Shown here: positions 12,401-23,666 of the stretch, one piece after another
How the letters are laid out: the number at the start of each line of letters is the position of its first letter
How positions within the stretch are numbered: the first letter of the stretch is position 1
NCBI GenBank assembly: GCA_026075535.2
Contig: AP026546.1
Span: forward strand, 4,836,001-4,900,000
Direction: 5' to 3'
DNA: 64,000 nt
From: Tricholoma matsutake
Lineage: Eukaryota > Basidiomycota > Agaricomycetes > Agaricales > Tricholomataceae
Position numbers and translations under genes: made by a program
Notes under the pieces: generated by a model
Databases searched by the model: none
What the model was told of the DNA's origin: nothing
What the model saw: only the letters and a program-made list of their open reading frames with translations

Positions 12401-13557
12401 ATTATCCTAGCTGTGAAACGTTTAAGAATCAGTGTGCTATGGATGAGGCTGTATCTGCCAGTGCAGATAATGTAGGTTGTGTTAGCAGTGGAGCTGATGA
12501 GAGTGATGTAATCTCAAGGCAAGTTGAAGTTGAAGCTGAAGCTTTCTCAGCATCAGGTTTGTTTTTCACTTGAATTTGTTCTTGATTTTTATTGGTGCCT
12601 CATGTTTGTCATTTATCCATTCCAGAATTTGAGGGGAAGTCTTTGTGTCCAAATGATGGAGCCAAAAAAATGTGGAATGATGACACGACTGTCGAGGGCA
12701 ACTCGGTCTCTGCAATTGATGCCTCCAATATGGATGTTGATAGAGTAGTTGACCCCTCGGGCCCTTTCCGTATCTTGGAACAGGTCCCAAATATTGCAGC
12801 TTCCCTGGCGGTATATCTGTGTTGCGCAATGGATGACAGTGTGTCATTAAAGAAATACATTATTGCCACCTGTGAGAAACACTCCAAGCAAGCTGGACTG
12901 CGCTCTATCCACTGTGACCCCCTCCCTGTTCATGGAACTGTGCTTAATGGTTTTGTCTTGCAGTTTGTCGATGCAGCACAGTCAGCCTTAGTCCATGACA
13001 TACTTCCAGTTCCTGATTGGACCTACATCACAGAAGCTTTTGCTACTGAAGTTATCTCAGTTGCAAGGGATAGCTGGACGTTCAAAGCTCCGGTAACAAG
13101 TTACATGTGGAGTGACCTGCCTTTCAACCTACCATCTGTGCATCATGCATCAACATCTGGTTCTTGGGCTTCTTTGACATCCAATATTCAACATCCAGTG
13201 CTCCAGCCTATCCCACCCTTACCCTCCGTCACCTCACCAATCACACCGTCAGCCATATCTAGACCTACCCCTTCTTCAACCTCTCGTGTTCGTTGCCTGG
13301 AGCAAGCCTCTTCCCGGCCTTCCCCATATCCTTCTACACATCAGCAGGCTGCTGCCCCAGAGTCAAAAATGAAGTCACGTCGAAGGTGTGGTGCTGTAAC
13401 ACAGAAACGTTCGGGTCATCGAGAGGCTCTGTTTCAACAGTTTGGGCTGGAGTTTTGGCAACTTCTTGATGTCATGACTGCTGAGCAGTTTGCTAGCTGC
13501 ACTCCTGAGCAACAAGCATACATCGCAGTACATAGAGAGAACCAAGGATGTAGTTAA
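9409..13557 (+). pseudogene. Hypothetical Agaricomycete protein, one frame broken by TGA
   Basis: A single reading frame runs from ATG 9409 to TAA 13555-13557. One 71 bp intron is predicted at 12557-12627 (GTTTGTTTTT...CATTCCAG). I prefer the start at 9409 over the ATG at 9364 because the duplicated 5' end at 14339 is conserved from that codon. The N-terminal third (RDDTYELWSPNVD, SYDGSSRYHDGQLGPHDW, PPFNIRNWH, WVPSPSAAG) resembles a conserved mushroom protein of unknown function. The middle is acidic and Ser-rich, with a 22-residue Pro/Thr repeat at 11754-12040. The C-terminus is basic. Four in-frame stops interrupt it, at 10282, 11008, 11047 and 11932. All are TGA, and there is no frameshift or other stop. 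No catalytic motif was seen, so no function is proposed. Confidence 0.7.
11754..12040 (+). repeat. 60-66 bp coding tandem repeat
   Basis: Five units start at 11754, 11814, 11880, 11946 and 12012, each beginning GACYCCTC or similar. They encode ~22-residue Ser/Thr/Pro-rich repeats of the type SPTPLASL, MPRVTPITQ. All unit lengths are multiples of three, so the repeat evolved as coding sequence. The TGA at 11932 lies in the third unit. Confidence 0.8.
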
Positions 13558-13734
13558 GAAGTTGGTCATAGATAATGCATAGACATTTGATTGTACTAGT
13601 AATACGTGTATACCAGGTTTTCTGAGTCGGTGCCATAAATAGTAGTGAGTAATCAACCTCGGATCACAATGGGGTCTGAAACACAATATTACAATACAAA
13701 CTTTTAACATTGAACATACACATCTGCGACGTCG

Positions 13735-14070
13735 CACACAGAGTCAGCATGTTGTTTAATGCAACTGAAATATCCTCCTTCACCTTCATGATTGCCCTGG
13801 CTTTGAGCACAGAGTTAGCACAGCTGCGGACTCTGTTGTTTGACAACCTTACCTTCCTTCAAGATTGCCCTGGAATTCAAGCACAGAGTTAGCACAGCTG
13901 CAGACTCTGTTGTTTGACGACCTTACCTTCCTTCAAGATTGCCCTGGGATTCGAGCACAGAGTTAGCACAGCTGCAGACTCTGTTGTTTGACGACCTTAC
14001 CTTCCTTCAAGATTGCCCTGGGATTCGAGCACAGAGTTAGCACAGTTGCGGACTCTGTTGTTCGACATTC
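13735..14070 (+). repeat. ~70 bp tandem repeat, four to five units
   Basis: Units of the form GCCCTGGGATTCGAGCACAG, AGTTAGCACAGCTGC, GGACTCTGTTGTTTGAC, CTTACCTTCCTTCAAGATT repeat from about 13792, each ~70 bp. The CAGAGT and ACTCTG of each unit could form a 6 bp stem. The same unit occurs at 1395-1540, 8885-9090 and 14480-14525. Confidence 0.85.
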
Positions 14071-14169
14071 CTTCAAATTGATTGGAATTGCTGCACATAC
14101 AGCCTGTCTTGATCTTCCTTCAAGCTTCAAGCCTCGACAGTTCCAAGTTCCCAGTGTTTTGGTGCAGAC

Positions 14170-14460
14170 GTTGTTCATGCTTTCAACATCAAAGATAGAG
14201 TTAGCATGGTTGTGGACTCTGGTGTTTTGTGTTGGCATTGCTTTGCTCAGTTTCCGGTATGCCAATAATATTCCAGATATTGTTCTGAATTCCTTACATG
14301 TTTTCCACTAAATTTCGACTAGACTTGTGGTTTTCTCATGTCTTCAAAGCAATATCTCAATATTCCACTCGTGTACAGTGAGGCTCTGGATGTTTATGAT
14401 GGGTTGTGATTCTATGTGCCATGCAAAACTGCTGTGCACCAGGGTTGTGTACAGATTATC
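14170..14460 (+). pseudogene. Duplicated 5' end of the 9409 gene
   Basis: The stretch matches 9245-9530, starting with the AAGATAGAGTYAGCA leader and passing through an ATG at 14339 that corresponds to 9409. It keeps QYLNI.., YSEALDVYDG and the VPCKTAVHQG region. TGA occurs in frame (VYDGL then TGA) at 14407-14409, and similarity ends near 14460 where a 70 bp repeat unit takes over. It is a fragment only. Confidence 0.8.
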
Positions 14461-15009
14461 CACCCTTGCCTTCCTTCAAGATTGCCCTGGGATTCAAGCA
14501 CAGAGTTAGCATGGTTGCGGACTTGTGTTGACGTTGTATCCTTACCTTCCTTCAAATTGTTTTGCTTCACATATGAGTCTATCTTCATCTTCCTTCAAGC
14601 TTCAAGCCTCTTGGCATTTCAGTGCAGACGTCGTTCAATCTTAGCACTTTCTCAGTATGATTCTCCTTATTTTGTTGTCGCTTACTGACACGGAATCTAG
14701 ATAAATGGCATTTGGTGGTGTTCAGGATCGATTGACATTTGAAACGTGTCTTCTACGAACCAACTCTTGGCCACCTTATCAAAGGTTCTTGCCACACCAG
14801 CACTCACACTGACCATTGCAGACTTCTATTGACCCATTCTGTATGATCTTTGTGCTCGTTGGCTAGAAGACTAACAAAATACCAAAGAGAGCCCCATGAG
14901 ACAACTGGAATTCCTTTGGAGATATTACTTTGCCCACACCTACTCCCTTTATTGACTAGTTTGTTGGGGGGTGCTCCTTGCACATCATTCAACCTGACCT
15001 AAGTACAAG
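14461..15009. other. Third leader repeat and unassigned sequence
   Basis: Positions 14470-14660 repeat the tandem unit and the leader segment (CTTCATCTTCCTTCAAGCTT) for a third time. The rest, to 15009, shows no gene I can support. Confidence 0.5.
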
Positions 15010-15205
15010 ATGACAAGGACAAGGACAAGGAAGAGGATTACGACGGGGGATGGGGATGGAGACAGAGATGAAGACGGAGATGAAGACGGAGATGGAGATG
15101 GAGATGGAGACGTCGAGGAAAACGATGGCAACAAGAGACGGTGGGGAAAAACAAAGCACCCGCCCCCAGATTTGCGAGCCCCTGTGCGCAAGGTGGATTG
15201 CCAGT
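15010..15205 (+). repeat. GA-rich low-complexity tract with HP-like tail
   Basis: Imperfect GAYGGAGATG repeats encode Asp/Gly/Glu runs in one frame. At 15172-15200 the sequence GCGAGCCCCTG...GGTGGATTG resembles the palindromic GAGC/GCTC module of the HP elements. This may be an eroded piece of such an element rather than a gene. Confidence 0.45.
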
Positions 15206-15649
15206 GCAGGTGCTGTCATTTCAAGAAGTTTTTGAAGCTCTATCAGAATCATCTGACTCAGTCAGCATGAGATATTGGTCACCTTTACGTTTAGTCATCG
15301 CAAGCTGTTTCTGAGCCATTGTCATGCCAGTGGTGGCTGTCCTGAGCCACCAGGCTCGGAATTAGTTTCTAAATGGTTGCGATGCTGTTACACACTGAAT
15401 TGCAATTGGCAACGGTTGATTCAAGTTTGGCAATGACCTACATACCTTCACTATCTTTCTGACAACAGGCTCCATGACACTTGAGTCGGAGAGTCAAAAC
15501 ACGACTCCAAAAGGGCTGTGTTTAACAATATTTCAGGCTCCCCAGGTTACTGATTCTCCTCACCTTCCTTCTCCACTTCCTTTCATTACTTCTGCTTTCT
15601 ATCGTTGTGCTGGGCCACTCGATGTCTAACAAAGATGATCTTATATTAG

Positions 15650-17047
15650 GGTGTTGTTCTTGGGAAAATGCCCTTCACCTTGGGCCAAGGAAGAAACCAT
15701 GAGCTCGCATACAATTGCATATATATATGATCAATACCCTAACTTGAAGCATCGTAGTATGCTGACAGATCCACTGGTTCATCATGGCTGTCACTTCGGT
15801 CGAACCATACATGCGTTGTGCTATGTCCATACCCTCCTCACGAATGGCATTCTGTGTGAAGTCGAACTGGCAGATAGACTGGATGAATCATTTACTGCTG
15901 AGTGATTAACCGTATGTTATGTTTACTCATGTTTGGTGCTAACAACCTCTCCAGGGAAAGAAGAGAGTATCGGGTATATCGATTGCTTCTCCAGATGGTA
16001 CCAGGACTTGAAGAGCGCCTCCTCAGTGGGTCTGAAGAAGAGATCCTTCATGTTGCTGATCTAGTTCATCATCTCTCATCCATTACACTTACATCAGCAG
16101 TTCACTGTTAGTACCCATAGGTCCAAAAGGGTTCCTTGAACGCATGGGCTGATGATACGAAGAGTCTAAAGGGGGTGATTATTGACTGGATCACACTGAA
16201 AGGAGGATCCTTACAACCACCACTTGCCCGTAATGTCAAAGCTGATCAGGGGTTTCACCATGAGCGGACAGGTGCCTTGATATGCCCAACTAACCTGAAC
16301 TGTTCAGATACTGAGTAAGTCCAGCAATCCTAGATACCATGTCAGTGCTTTGATTTATGTTAGGATCAAGGAAAAACTCAGGTCTGGAGAAATTACAGCC
16401 ACTGGCGATGAATGGCCCTTGTTCCTATACCATGGTTTCTCTTATAATCCCAAAGATCCTTGGAATGGCTTGTTTCGCAGTTCTCTCCTTGTCACTGAGT
16501 ATGTCATGTTACAAGTCTGATAACGATTCAAACAACTTTTAGGCATATAAGCACATATTTACTTTGCCTAGCTCTGTCAACAAGGAGCCTAGAGCCACTT
16601 GGTCTGGAAATGCAAGAATCCATGGCATGACTAGTGTTACCCTTGCCTCTATCGCTTATATTGCAATGCAGGTGAATGCTTCGCTGACTCTCCTTTCACA
16701 CTAAACAAAAAACAACAAGCAGGTTCAATTTGCCCTTTCTTCATCACCCATTTTCTCCTGATCCGATTTAGCGACCAATTCTGAACGATTTTACAACTCT
16801 GTCCTTGATCTTTTCGAGGATGTAGATGAGCAGGAGGAAGTTAATGACCTCCTTGAGTGGTGGAACAGGTAATTACTTTTGACTAGGGATACAAATGCTA
16901 ACCCATTACTTTAGGCAAATTTTCCCATCATATTCATCCCAACAGAGGCCTGCTGCTACAGACAACATCCTGGCCAGGATCAAGCAAAGGTGTCAAGCTT
17001 TGCATGATATCAGTGCTAATCCTCGTAGTGCACATTCCCAGGCCTAG
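15650..17047 (+). pseudogene. DUF6698-like protein, nearly intact, one TGA
   Basis: The exons join into a protein matching the DUF6698 family of basidiomycetes, whose function is unknown. Introns are predicted at 15902-15954, 16064-16120, 16315-16363, roughly 16491-16542, 16672-16722 and 16869-16914. Motifs in order are YPNLKHRSML, HFGRTIHAL, MVPGLEERLLSGSEEE, DDTKSLKGVIIDWI, NVKADQGFHHERTG, DEWPLFLYHG, NPKDPWNGLFR, SGNARIHGMTSVTLASIAY, SERFYNSVLDLFEDVDE and a C-terminus ending at TAG 17045-17047. The fourth intron's donor is uncertain: GTCACT at 16491 keeps the frame, GTATGT at 16499 does not. One in-frame TGA at 16759-16761 stands where the family usually has Arg, so the copy is probably broken. 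The N-terminal exon boundary was not found. Relatives are often multicopy near transposons. Confidence 0.75.
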
Positions 17048-17215
17048 ACTGATTCATTCCCATCATTTGCACCATCGTTGCATTTATTTCTTGCTTGTAC
17101 CATCTGTCACCTCGTGTATCAGCTGTCATCTTGTATATTGGAGTACATACATTGAAATGAAAAACATTGTTGTACATCTTAACCCTAGTGTGCTTATGAT
17201 AAGACTAGCATAATA

Positions 17216-17640
17216 ATGGGAGCCTTTCACAAGAAATGCAAAAGAGGCCCAAGTTTGAAGAGGAAGTTGAACCACCCAAATAAAGACTCGCCTGAAAATG
17301 TGCAACAAGCATGGGACGCTCGGCAACATCATGAATTGGCCCAAGACTGCAGCCGATGGAGGATAGTAGAAGCAATCTGTGAGTCACCCACCTGGTTCCT
17401 AACAATGGAGCACTGGTTTGAAGGAGTGATGCATATGCCAGTTCCAAACCGAACACAAATTCTGATCAGGATGGTCACTCTCCCTAGCCCCAAAGGCCGA
17501 AGGACATAGGTGGTTGTCAAATTACCCCAACACAATGACACATCCGAGCTGGTGGGCCGATTGTGGGCGGTTCATGTAGGGAGAGCAATACCCACATGGC
17601 TTACAGATTTAGTAAAGGTCAAAATTCAGCGATAATCAAT
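17216..17640 (+). other. Uncharacterised open frame
   Basis: A frame from 17216 (MGAFHKKCKRGPSLKRKL) to TAG 17507-17509 can be read on through the stop as an ordinary-looking sequence to about 17635. It has a basic N-terminus and Trp-rich middle (WFLTMEHWFEGV). I recognise no family. It may be a decayed exon. Confidence 0.3.
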
Positions 17641-17660
17641 TGAGATCGCAACAACGAAGA

Positions 17661-17965
17661 CCCTCACCTATTCTCCAAGGCCGATATCAATAGGTAGCCG
17701 TCAACCTCACCCAACAATGAGTGGTCTGAAAATGAAAGCAACTCGGACAGCATCCAAAGCCAGAAAATGCCAATCGACATGGCAACTGAGGTGGCAATCA
17801 CCAGGTCTATATCTTTGCCGAGCCCTCACCTATTCTCCAAGGCCAATATTGATAGGTCAACCTCCCCCAACAATGAGTGGTCTGAAAATGAAAGCAACTC
17901 GCACAGCATCCAAAGCCAGGAAATGCCAATCGACATGGCAACTGAGGTGGCGATCACCAGGTCCT
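17661..17965 (+). repeat. Tandem duplication, 162 bp unit
   Basis: Positions 17661-17822 and 17823-17965 are nearly identical, both starting CCCTCACCTATTCTCCAAGG and containing AACAATGAGTGGTCTGAAAA. The second copy lacks a few bases near its start. No domain is seen in the translation. Confidence 0.85.
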
Positions 17966-18519
17966 AAGGTCTATATCTCTGCCAAGGTCTATGACCAGTA
18001 GGAGTCAACGAGGATGGTAACAAGACTACTGTCGCCTCAAGCCCAAGGCAGACATTGGTGGGCTACTGTACTAAAGTAGTTGGTTCATAATCGTTGCATG
18101 GATTGCGTAGTGACCCAGTGAGTCCCAGATTGCATATGTGTCAAATACTATGATCTATCACCAATGTTACCGAATACCTAGCATTATATAGTGTGATGGA
18201 CTTTACTGTCTTTCCCAGTTCATTGTTGTTGCGTAGTGACCAGGTGAGTCCGGGACTGTGCACCCGCCAAATATCACCAATGTTACTGAGCATAATCTAG
18301 CTTTATAGCTCATGATGCTCCTGGCCCATTGATCTAACACTGCCTAGCATTATACTGTGATGCACTTTACTAACTATGCTCCATAAATACATTGCACAAC
18401 CTCCCTAAGTTGGGGACATGTGGCTGGTTAGCCCAATGGAGCCTAGGTATATCTGAATTTATAAACTACCTCGCAAGAATTGCAGCTATTATTAATTTTA
18501 TACTACTTATATAACATTA
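17966..18519. repeat. Diverged tandem repeat left of the copia element
   Basis: TGCGTAGTGACC..GTGAGTC recurs at about 18104 and 18231, and GCATTATA...GTGATG..CTTTACT recurs downstream of each. Unit length is about 130-150 bp. No gene is seen. A copia 5' LTR would be expected here, but none matching the 3' LTR at 27532 was found. Confidence 0.5.
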
Positions 18520-20947
18520 TAATGCAAGTTCAGAGTGTCACCAAAAACCTGATGGTTGACAAGACCACATTCCTCCAGGTCAAGAACGAGTCCAATGCCA
18601 CATCCATGTGGAAGAAGGTTGTGTCTATCCATGCCGACAAAGGTAGCCTGTATGAGACCAATCTCCTTATGCAGCTTCAGAACACCTGCTACACTGAGGG
18701 GGAGAGTATGAGGGATCACATTGTGAATAGGGTGTAGCACAGGTACAGGTGAACCTGTGGTATTCTGCCTGCAGGTAGCACAGGTGCAGGTATGGGTTTG
18801 TATATCTGTACCTGTGGCAACACCACACCTGTACTCATGGTGTTGCAGGTTGTCACAGGTTTGAGTTGTGATATATTTCATATCAGGTTTTGTGGTTCCA
18901 AAATTCTTCTGAGCTCTTTGCTTTGAGTTAAAAGAATTTTTATCAAGTTTTGTGAGAATCAATTACACTCTGTTAAGACATGTATCTGCCTAGTACTGTG
19001 GGATCTTATGACATACAATGATCTAATTCAGTGAAGTTGATGATGGTGACCTTGAGTGTTCCTTCCAAAAATTGCTCCTCTCAGGCCAAAGCTACTCTGC
19101 CCAGATAGAATGCAGCAAATTACAGGTTTCTTTGTGTTCTTCATGATGGATAAAAAAGGTTGACAGATGATTTGTGAAAGATTTGAACATTATATCATAA
19201 TTTATATGTGGATTCAAGTATTGAAGCAGTATAGAAAAGTTGGATAACTTTCTAGTATACCTACCTCTTATCTTTGTTTTAGCTACACATAGTTTATGCC
19301 ATGTTACTCAAGTGCTACTGCAGTTTTGAAACACCATACAAAACCTGTGCTTATAACCTGTACCTGCAGGTATGGTGTTTCTACAGGTATGGTGTCACCT
19401 GTGCTACACCCTAATTGCAAAGATGACAGAACTGAGGGAATGGTTAGCTGAGATGAATACACTGGTATCCAATAAGTCCTTTGTATCTTACCTTCACACC
19501 TCAGTCTCACTCGCACCATCATTCCAAACCCTGTTTAAAACTCTCAGTGCTACAGCTCATCAGACAGGGAAGAAACTCACCCCTACTGATGTGATCTGGC
19601 ATCTTACTGAAGAGGCAACATCAGCCAAAATCGAGGACAGTATCAATAAGTCTAATGCTGCAATGCTGGCAGCTACATCAAAGGCCAAAGCTGGAAAGGA
19701 CAAGTCCAAGTTCAAGTCTTCAAAGAATGACATCCTGTGCACAAACACAAACTGTGGTTGATGTGGACACACAAAGGACCAGTGCTGGTCAAAAGGAGGA
19801 GGAAGAGGGTCAGGCTCATGATTGGTGGAAGGTGGGTGGTAAACAAGCTAGCACCAGCATTGCAGAGAGTACTCCTACAAGTGACAAGCCGGAGGATTAT
19901 GCTATGATCACCTATAATGTCCCCAATGATCCAACAGCTCTTGTATGCACCTCAGATTTTTGCTCTGAAGCCCACACAATCTCCAACCATACTGGAACAA
20001 TCCTCAATAGCAGTGCCAGCCATCACTTCTCTCCTGATCACTCAAAGTTCCTAAATTATCAGGAACTAATTAACCCTGAGCCTATAAGAGCTGCAGATGG
20101 ATGTACATTCAGTGTGCTTGGCAAAGGGGATATTCGGGTTGAGCTACCAAACGGGGATCAGAAACTGACTCCAATTACCTTGAAGAATGCATACTACTCA
20201 CCACATATGGCATTCACCCTGATGTCCATGTCTTGTGTTGATTGAGCTGGATATTCACTTTTTATTAAAGGGGGTACCTGCATTATTTGTAGCCCAAAGT
20301 CAAACATCATCGGTTGCATTCCCAAAGTTTGAGGGTTATATCATGTCAGTAACTTTCCTGTTTCACTGCATACACACATCGCAAGAGCTGCTGTCAAACA
20401 AATCTCGATTAGCAAGCTTCATCAATGGATGGGGCATGTCAATCATAGTGACTTATGGTGTATGGTTGAAAAGGGGATGGTAACCAGCATTAATCTTGAC
20501 ATGTCATCAAAGCTGGAATTTTGTGAAGCCTGTATCAAAGCAAAGGCAATGCATAAGCCATTTCCAAAGGAGAGCAAAACTGAACACAAGACCTACAGAG
20601 ATAAAGTTGTATCTGATGTCTGGGGTCCAGCCTCAGTTCAATCCATAGGGCGGAAATGTTTCTACCTGCTATTCCAGGATCTTTATAACCACGAGGAGGG
20701 TGTACACTTCTTGAGGCAGAAGTCAGAGACCTTTGGGGAGTACAAGAAGAATGAAGCTGGGGTTAAACTCCAAAGGAATGCACCGATAAATATTTTCAGT
20801 TGCAATCGAGGTGGTGAATTAACTAGCAAAGAGTTTACCAAACACCTCAAAAACACAGGAACTGTTTGCCACTTAACCATTCATGACTCTCCATCATCCA
20901 ACGGTGCTGCTGAACATGCTAACCAAACACATATTGAAGGCACCTGA
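18520..20947 (+). pseudogene. Copia gag-protease-integrase N-terminal part
   Basis: Gag (18525-18727, 19414-19795) carries the conserved MWKKVVSIHADKGSLYETNL block and a CCHC zinc knuckle (CTNTNCG...CGHTKDQC) with TGA 19759-19761 inside it. A frame change follows near 19795. The protease site at ~20006 reads NSSAS instead of DSGAS, so the catalytic Asp is lost. The integrase part (20404-20947) includes the WMGHVNHSD region, a CEACIKAKAMHKPFPKES finger and the core with DVWGP and NGAAEHANQ. There is a frame change near 20430. The product would be a polyprotein cut in virus-like particles. This copy cannot make one. Confidence 0.88.
18728..19413. mobile_element. hAT-like non-autonomous element, 686 bp
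   Basis: Terminal inverted repeats are TAGGGTGTAGCACAGGT at both ends. The flanking 8 bp are ATTGTGAA (18720-18727) and ATTGCAAA (19414-19421), an imperfect duplication. The interior is dense in ACCTGTGG/CCACAGGT words and codes for nothing. Excision would rejoin Gag in frame (HIV..KMTEL). Confidence 0.88.
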
Positions 20948-21064
20948 GCCATGATGGAAGCTGCAGGACTCCTGAAAAACCTGTGGGCAGAAGCGGTCCA
21001 TCACCATGTGTGGATCCATAACCGCTCACCCTGGAAACTCTACCAAAACCAACAAAACTGGTCT

Positions 21065-22050
21065 TAGGAGATATAACACAAGTCAGAGGAAGGTTGTGAG
21101 GTAGTACTGAATATCACCGTGCTATCCAAAGACCAGTAGATGTACTACAAAACATTGTGAAGCAGTGTTAGGCGGTGCAAAGTTCTGTGAAACCATATGA
21201 AGTAATAAGAAACACTATGAAGCATTTTGAAATGATACAAAAGAGTTTCGCTGTGATGCAAAGGAATTTGAAAATCCTTGAAATGGTTTTGACGAGTTCA
21301 GGAGATGGTGACAATAGTTGAAGGTGATGTAAAAGACAATGACAGGGTAGATAGATGATTGATGAAAGTTTTGAGAAACTCAGTAGCGAAACGATGTAGT
21401 TTGCAGAATACTTGAGTGAGTTTGGACTAAGACTGAGCTAAGACTCAAGAGTAGAACCCTTAGGCCAGACAATGCGATGTGGGAAGACAATTTCTTGCTC
21501 CTGTTGACAGTAAATACACCAAACTATATATGTTTTAGAGAGATAGTACTAAAAAGGTAAAAGGCCATGAGGCAAAACATGTGGTATCTAACATCAAGTA
21601 TCTCCAATTAAGCAGAACATGTCAAAAGAGAACATTCATAGAAAGAGAACATCAGGCAGTGGAAAAGGTGTCAAAATCACAAAGTAAATGAGAAAATGAT
21701 AAGGAAATGTGCAATATACATGATATATCAAATCTCCTTGTCTTGTGGTTCAAATAAATCATGAATACATCAAAAAGTGCCTCGATACTCACTAAGGTGC
21801 TAGCTGTTGTGTCTCCTTGTGTTTGTCGTGGTGGGAACACAATACGTCAGTGTGTGTAATGTTGGGAACATGTGTTCGAGGTGTGGTATGATAAGAATAC
21901 AGTGGCCGAAGTTGTTCAAAATGGTTTGAAGTCTTTCAAAACATTTCGAAGTGTTGTGTCATTGTTTTGTGTGTTCGTAGGCATTCATAAGCATTCGCGA
22001 AATTGTAGGACATTGTGAAGAATGTGTCCGAGTGTGATCTATTGTTTTCA
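21065..22050. mobile_element. ~1 kb insertion in copia integrase
   Basis: Copia coding similarity stops near 21065 and resumes near 22085 (a TPHEMGTG-like block, with a 1-base frame change). The inserted DNA carries repeated TGTGAAGCATTTTGAAA-like words. Its left edge matches, in reverse orientation, the right edge of the 7468-8752 insertion. Exact ends and duplication were not resolved. Confidence 0.5.
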
Positions 22051-22085
22051 GAGCTCAGCTGCCAAAGTGGACCTATCACCGCGTG

Positions 22086-22324
22086 CCCTCTCATGCGCTT
22101 CCTGAGATGAAGATGCCACATGAGATGGGAACTGGGAGAAGCCGGATTTATCAGCTGTATGTACTTGGGGCACTAGGGCATGGGCAAAGCGACTTAATGC
22201 AGGGAAGCTTGAGTTGAGGGCCAAGGAGGGTTGTTTTGTGGGCATTGACAATGAGTCGAAAGGGTATAGGATTTACTGGCCAGGAAAGAACAGAGTCAGT
22301 ATTGAGAGGGATGTGTACTTCAAT
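22086..22324 (+). pseudogene. Copia integrase C-terminal part
   Basis: Reads KPDLSAVCTWGTRAWAKRL, CFVGIDNESKGYRIYWPGK, RVSIERDVYFN, the usual copia integrase C-terminal region. It is cut at YFN by the hAT-like element and continues at 25454 with ENKALELEEVPIEGEYEIF. Confidence 0.88.
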
Positions 22325-22649
22325 TAAGGCATGACTCAGGTATGGGTAACACCATGTGTTTCCGCTTACAGGTACCCACAGGTATGGGTATGGGTTTGGA
22401 TTTCTGTACCTGAGGCAAAACTGCACCCGTACCCACGGTTTTACGGGTTTAGTCAGTACTGTACCTGAAGTCCGATCATCGGGTCATGTGCTGACTTTGT
22501 TGATCAACATCAACAATTCTCACACTTTTTCCAACACCACTCTCTGCCTCCACACCTCTGGGTGACAACCAACACCTCTGGACAACAATAATGGCCCCTT
22601 CTCATCAACAACAGCCCCCTCTAGTCGACAACGGCTGTGGCATCACTGC

Positions 22650-23170
22650 CACCACCCCCTCTCACTTGCAAATGCAAGTTGGGGGTGTTTCTGGGTTTGT
22701 TTCACTCAGGAGCGCCACCACATCACAACTACCACCCCCTCTCACTCACAAATGTGAGGTGGGTGGTTCTTGGTCTGTTTCTCTCACAATGGCTGCAACG
22801 TCACCTCCACCACCCCCCCTCACTCACAAATGTGAGGTGGGGGTAGTTCTGTGTTTGTTTCACTTGGGAGCGCCGCCATGTCACCACTACCACCCCCTCT
22901 TGCTTGCAAACATGAGGTGGGGGTGGTTCTCTGTTTGTTTCACTCAGGACAATGGCCACATCATCACCCACCACCCCCTCTTACTTGCAAAGGTGAGTTG
23001 GGGGTGGTTCTTGGTCTGTTTCTCTTGCAATGGCCACCACATCACCTCCATCACCCCTCCTTGCTCGCAAACACGAGTTGGGGGTAGTTTTCTAACTCAT
23101 GACGGCCAGTACATCACCACTACCACCCCCCCTGGCTTGCAATCACAAGTTGGGGGTGGTTCCTCATTGT
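22650..23170 (+). repeat. ~80 bp tandem repeat with hairpin in each unit
   Basis: Seven units start ACCACCCCCTCT or similar. Each contains an inverted repeat followed by GGGGGTGGTTC. The hairpin stems differ but stay complementary: CTTGCAAATGCAAG, CTCACAAATGTGAG, CTCGCAAACACGAG, CTTGCAATCACAAG. Open frames here are repeat products, not genes. Confidence 0.85.
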
Positions 23171-23484
23171 ATCTAGATCTATTTAGAATTATAATAAATT
23201 ATTAATGTCATACCCATTGAAACCCATGGGGTACCCATAGGTTTTGACCAAAACCCCCCTGTACCCATGGTAAAACTGCACCCATAACTGTAACAGATAC
23301 AGTGTTCAGAGGTCTTCATCCTCCCCCACGTATTCCTGGAGGAATCCTGGAGGATTATTGGGAACCAATGTTCTAAGCTAACAAAATATATTGCTTTGTT
23401 TTGTAGCATCTAAACTACAGGTAACAAATGGCGATGACACGAAATGGGCCATGCCCACAACCGACCGAGCACCTGCCCCCACGC

Positions 23485-23609
23485 CTGCGAGCCCCTGCTC
23501 GTAGGGTGGATCACAGGTGCCAGCAGAGCAAACAGACCCCACAGGCCCAGCCCCACCCACCAAACAGCACACCACCCACATCCAGCCCCATGAGCAACTG
23601 CTCGTGGGG
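23485..23609. repeat. Two GAGC/GCTC palindromic hairpins
   Basis: CTGCGAGC-ccct-GCTCGTAG at 23485 and CCCCATGAGC-aact-GCTCGTGGGG at 23586-23609. Each is followed by GGGTGGATCA. Two further copies are at 23893 and 24052-24075; the latter has a perfect 10 bp stem CCCCATGAGC / GCTCATGGGG with loop CACT. Confidence 0.8.
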
Positions 23610-23666
23610 TGGATCATGGGTGGAACGACGAACAAAGAAATGGAGAACGACAACGCAGAGAAGGAG

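Noticed and set aside
9409..13557. Selenocysteine or reassigned TGA
   Set aside because: Other genes here appear to use TGA as the terminator (copia RNase H, for example), TGG is used normally for Trp, and no selenocysteine element was seen. CpG decay explains the pattern more simply.
15010..15270. Acidic Asp/Gly-repeat protein gene
   Set aside because: The frame is a low-complexity GA repeat running into an HP-like fragment. No homology or start context supports it.
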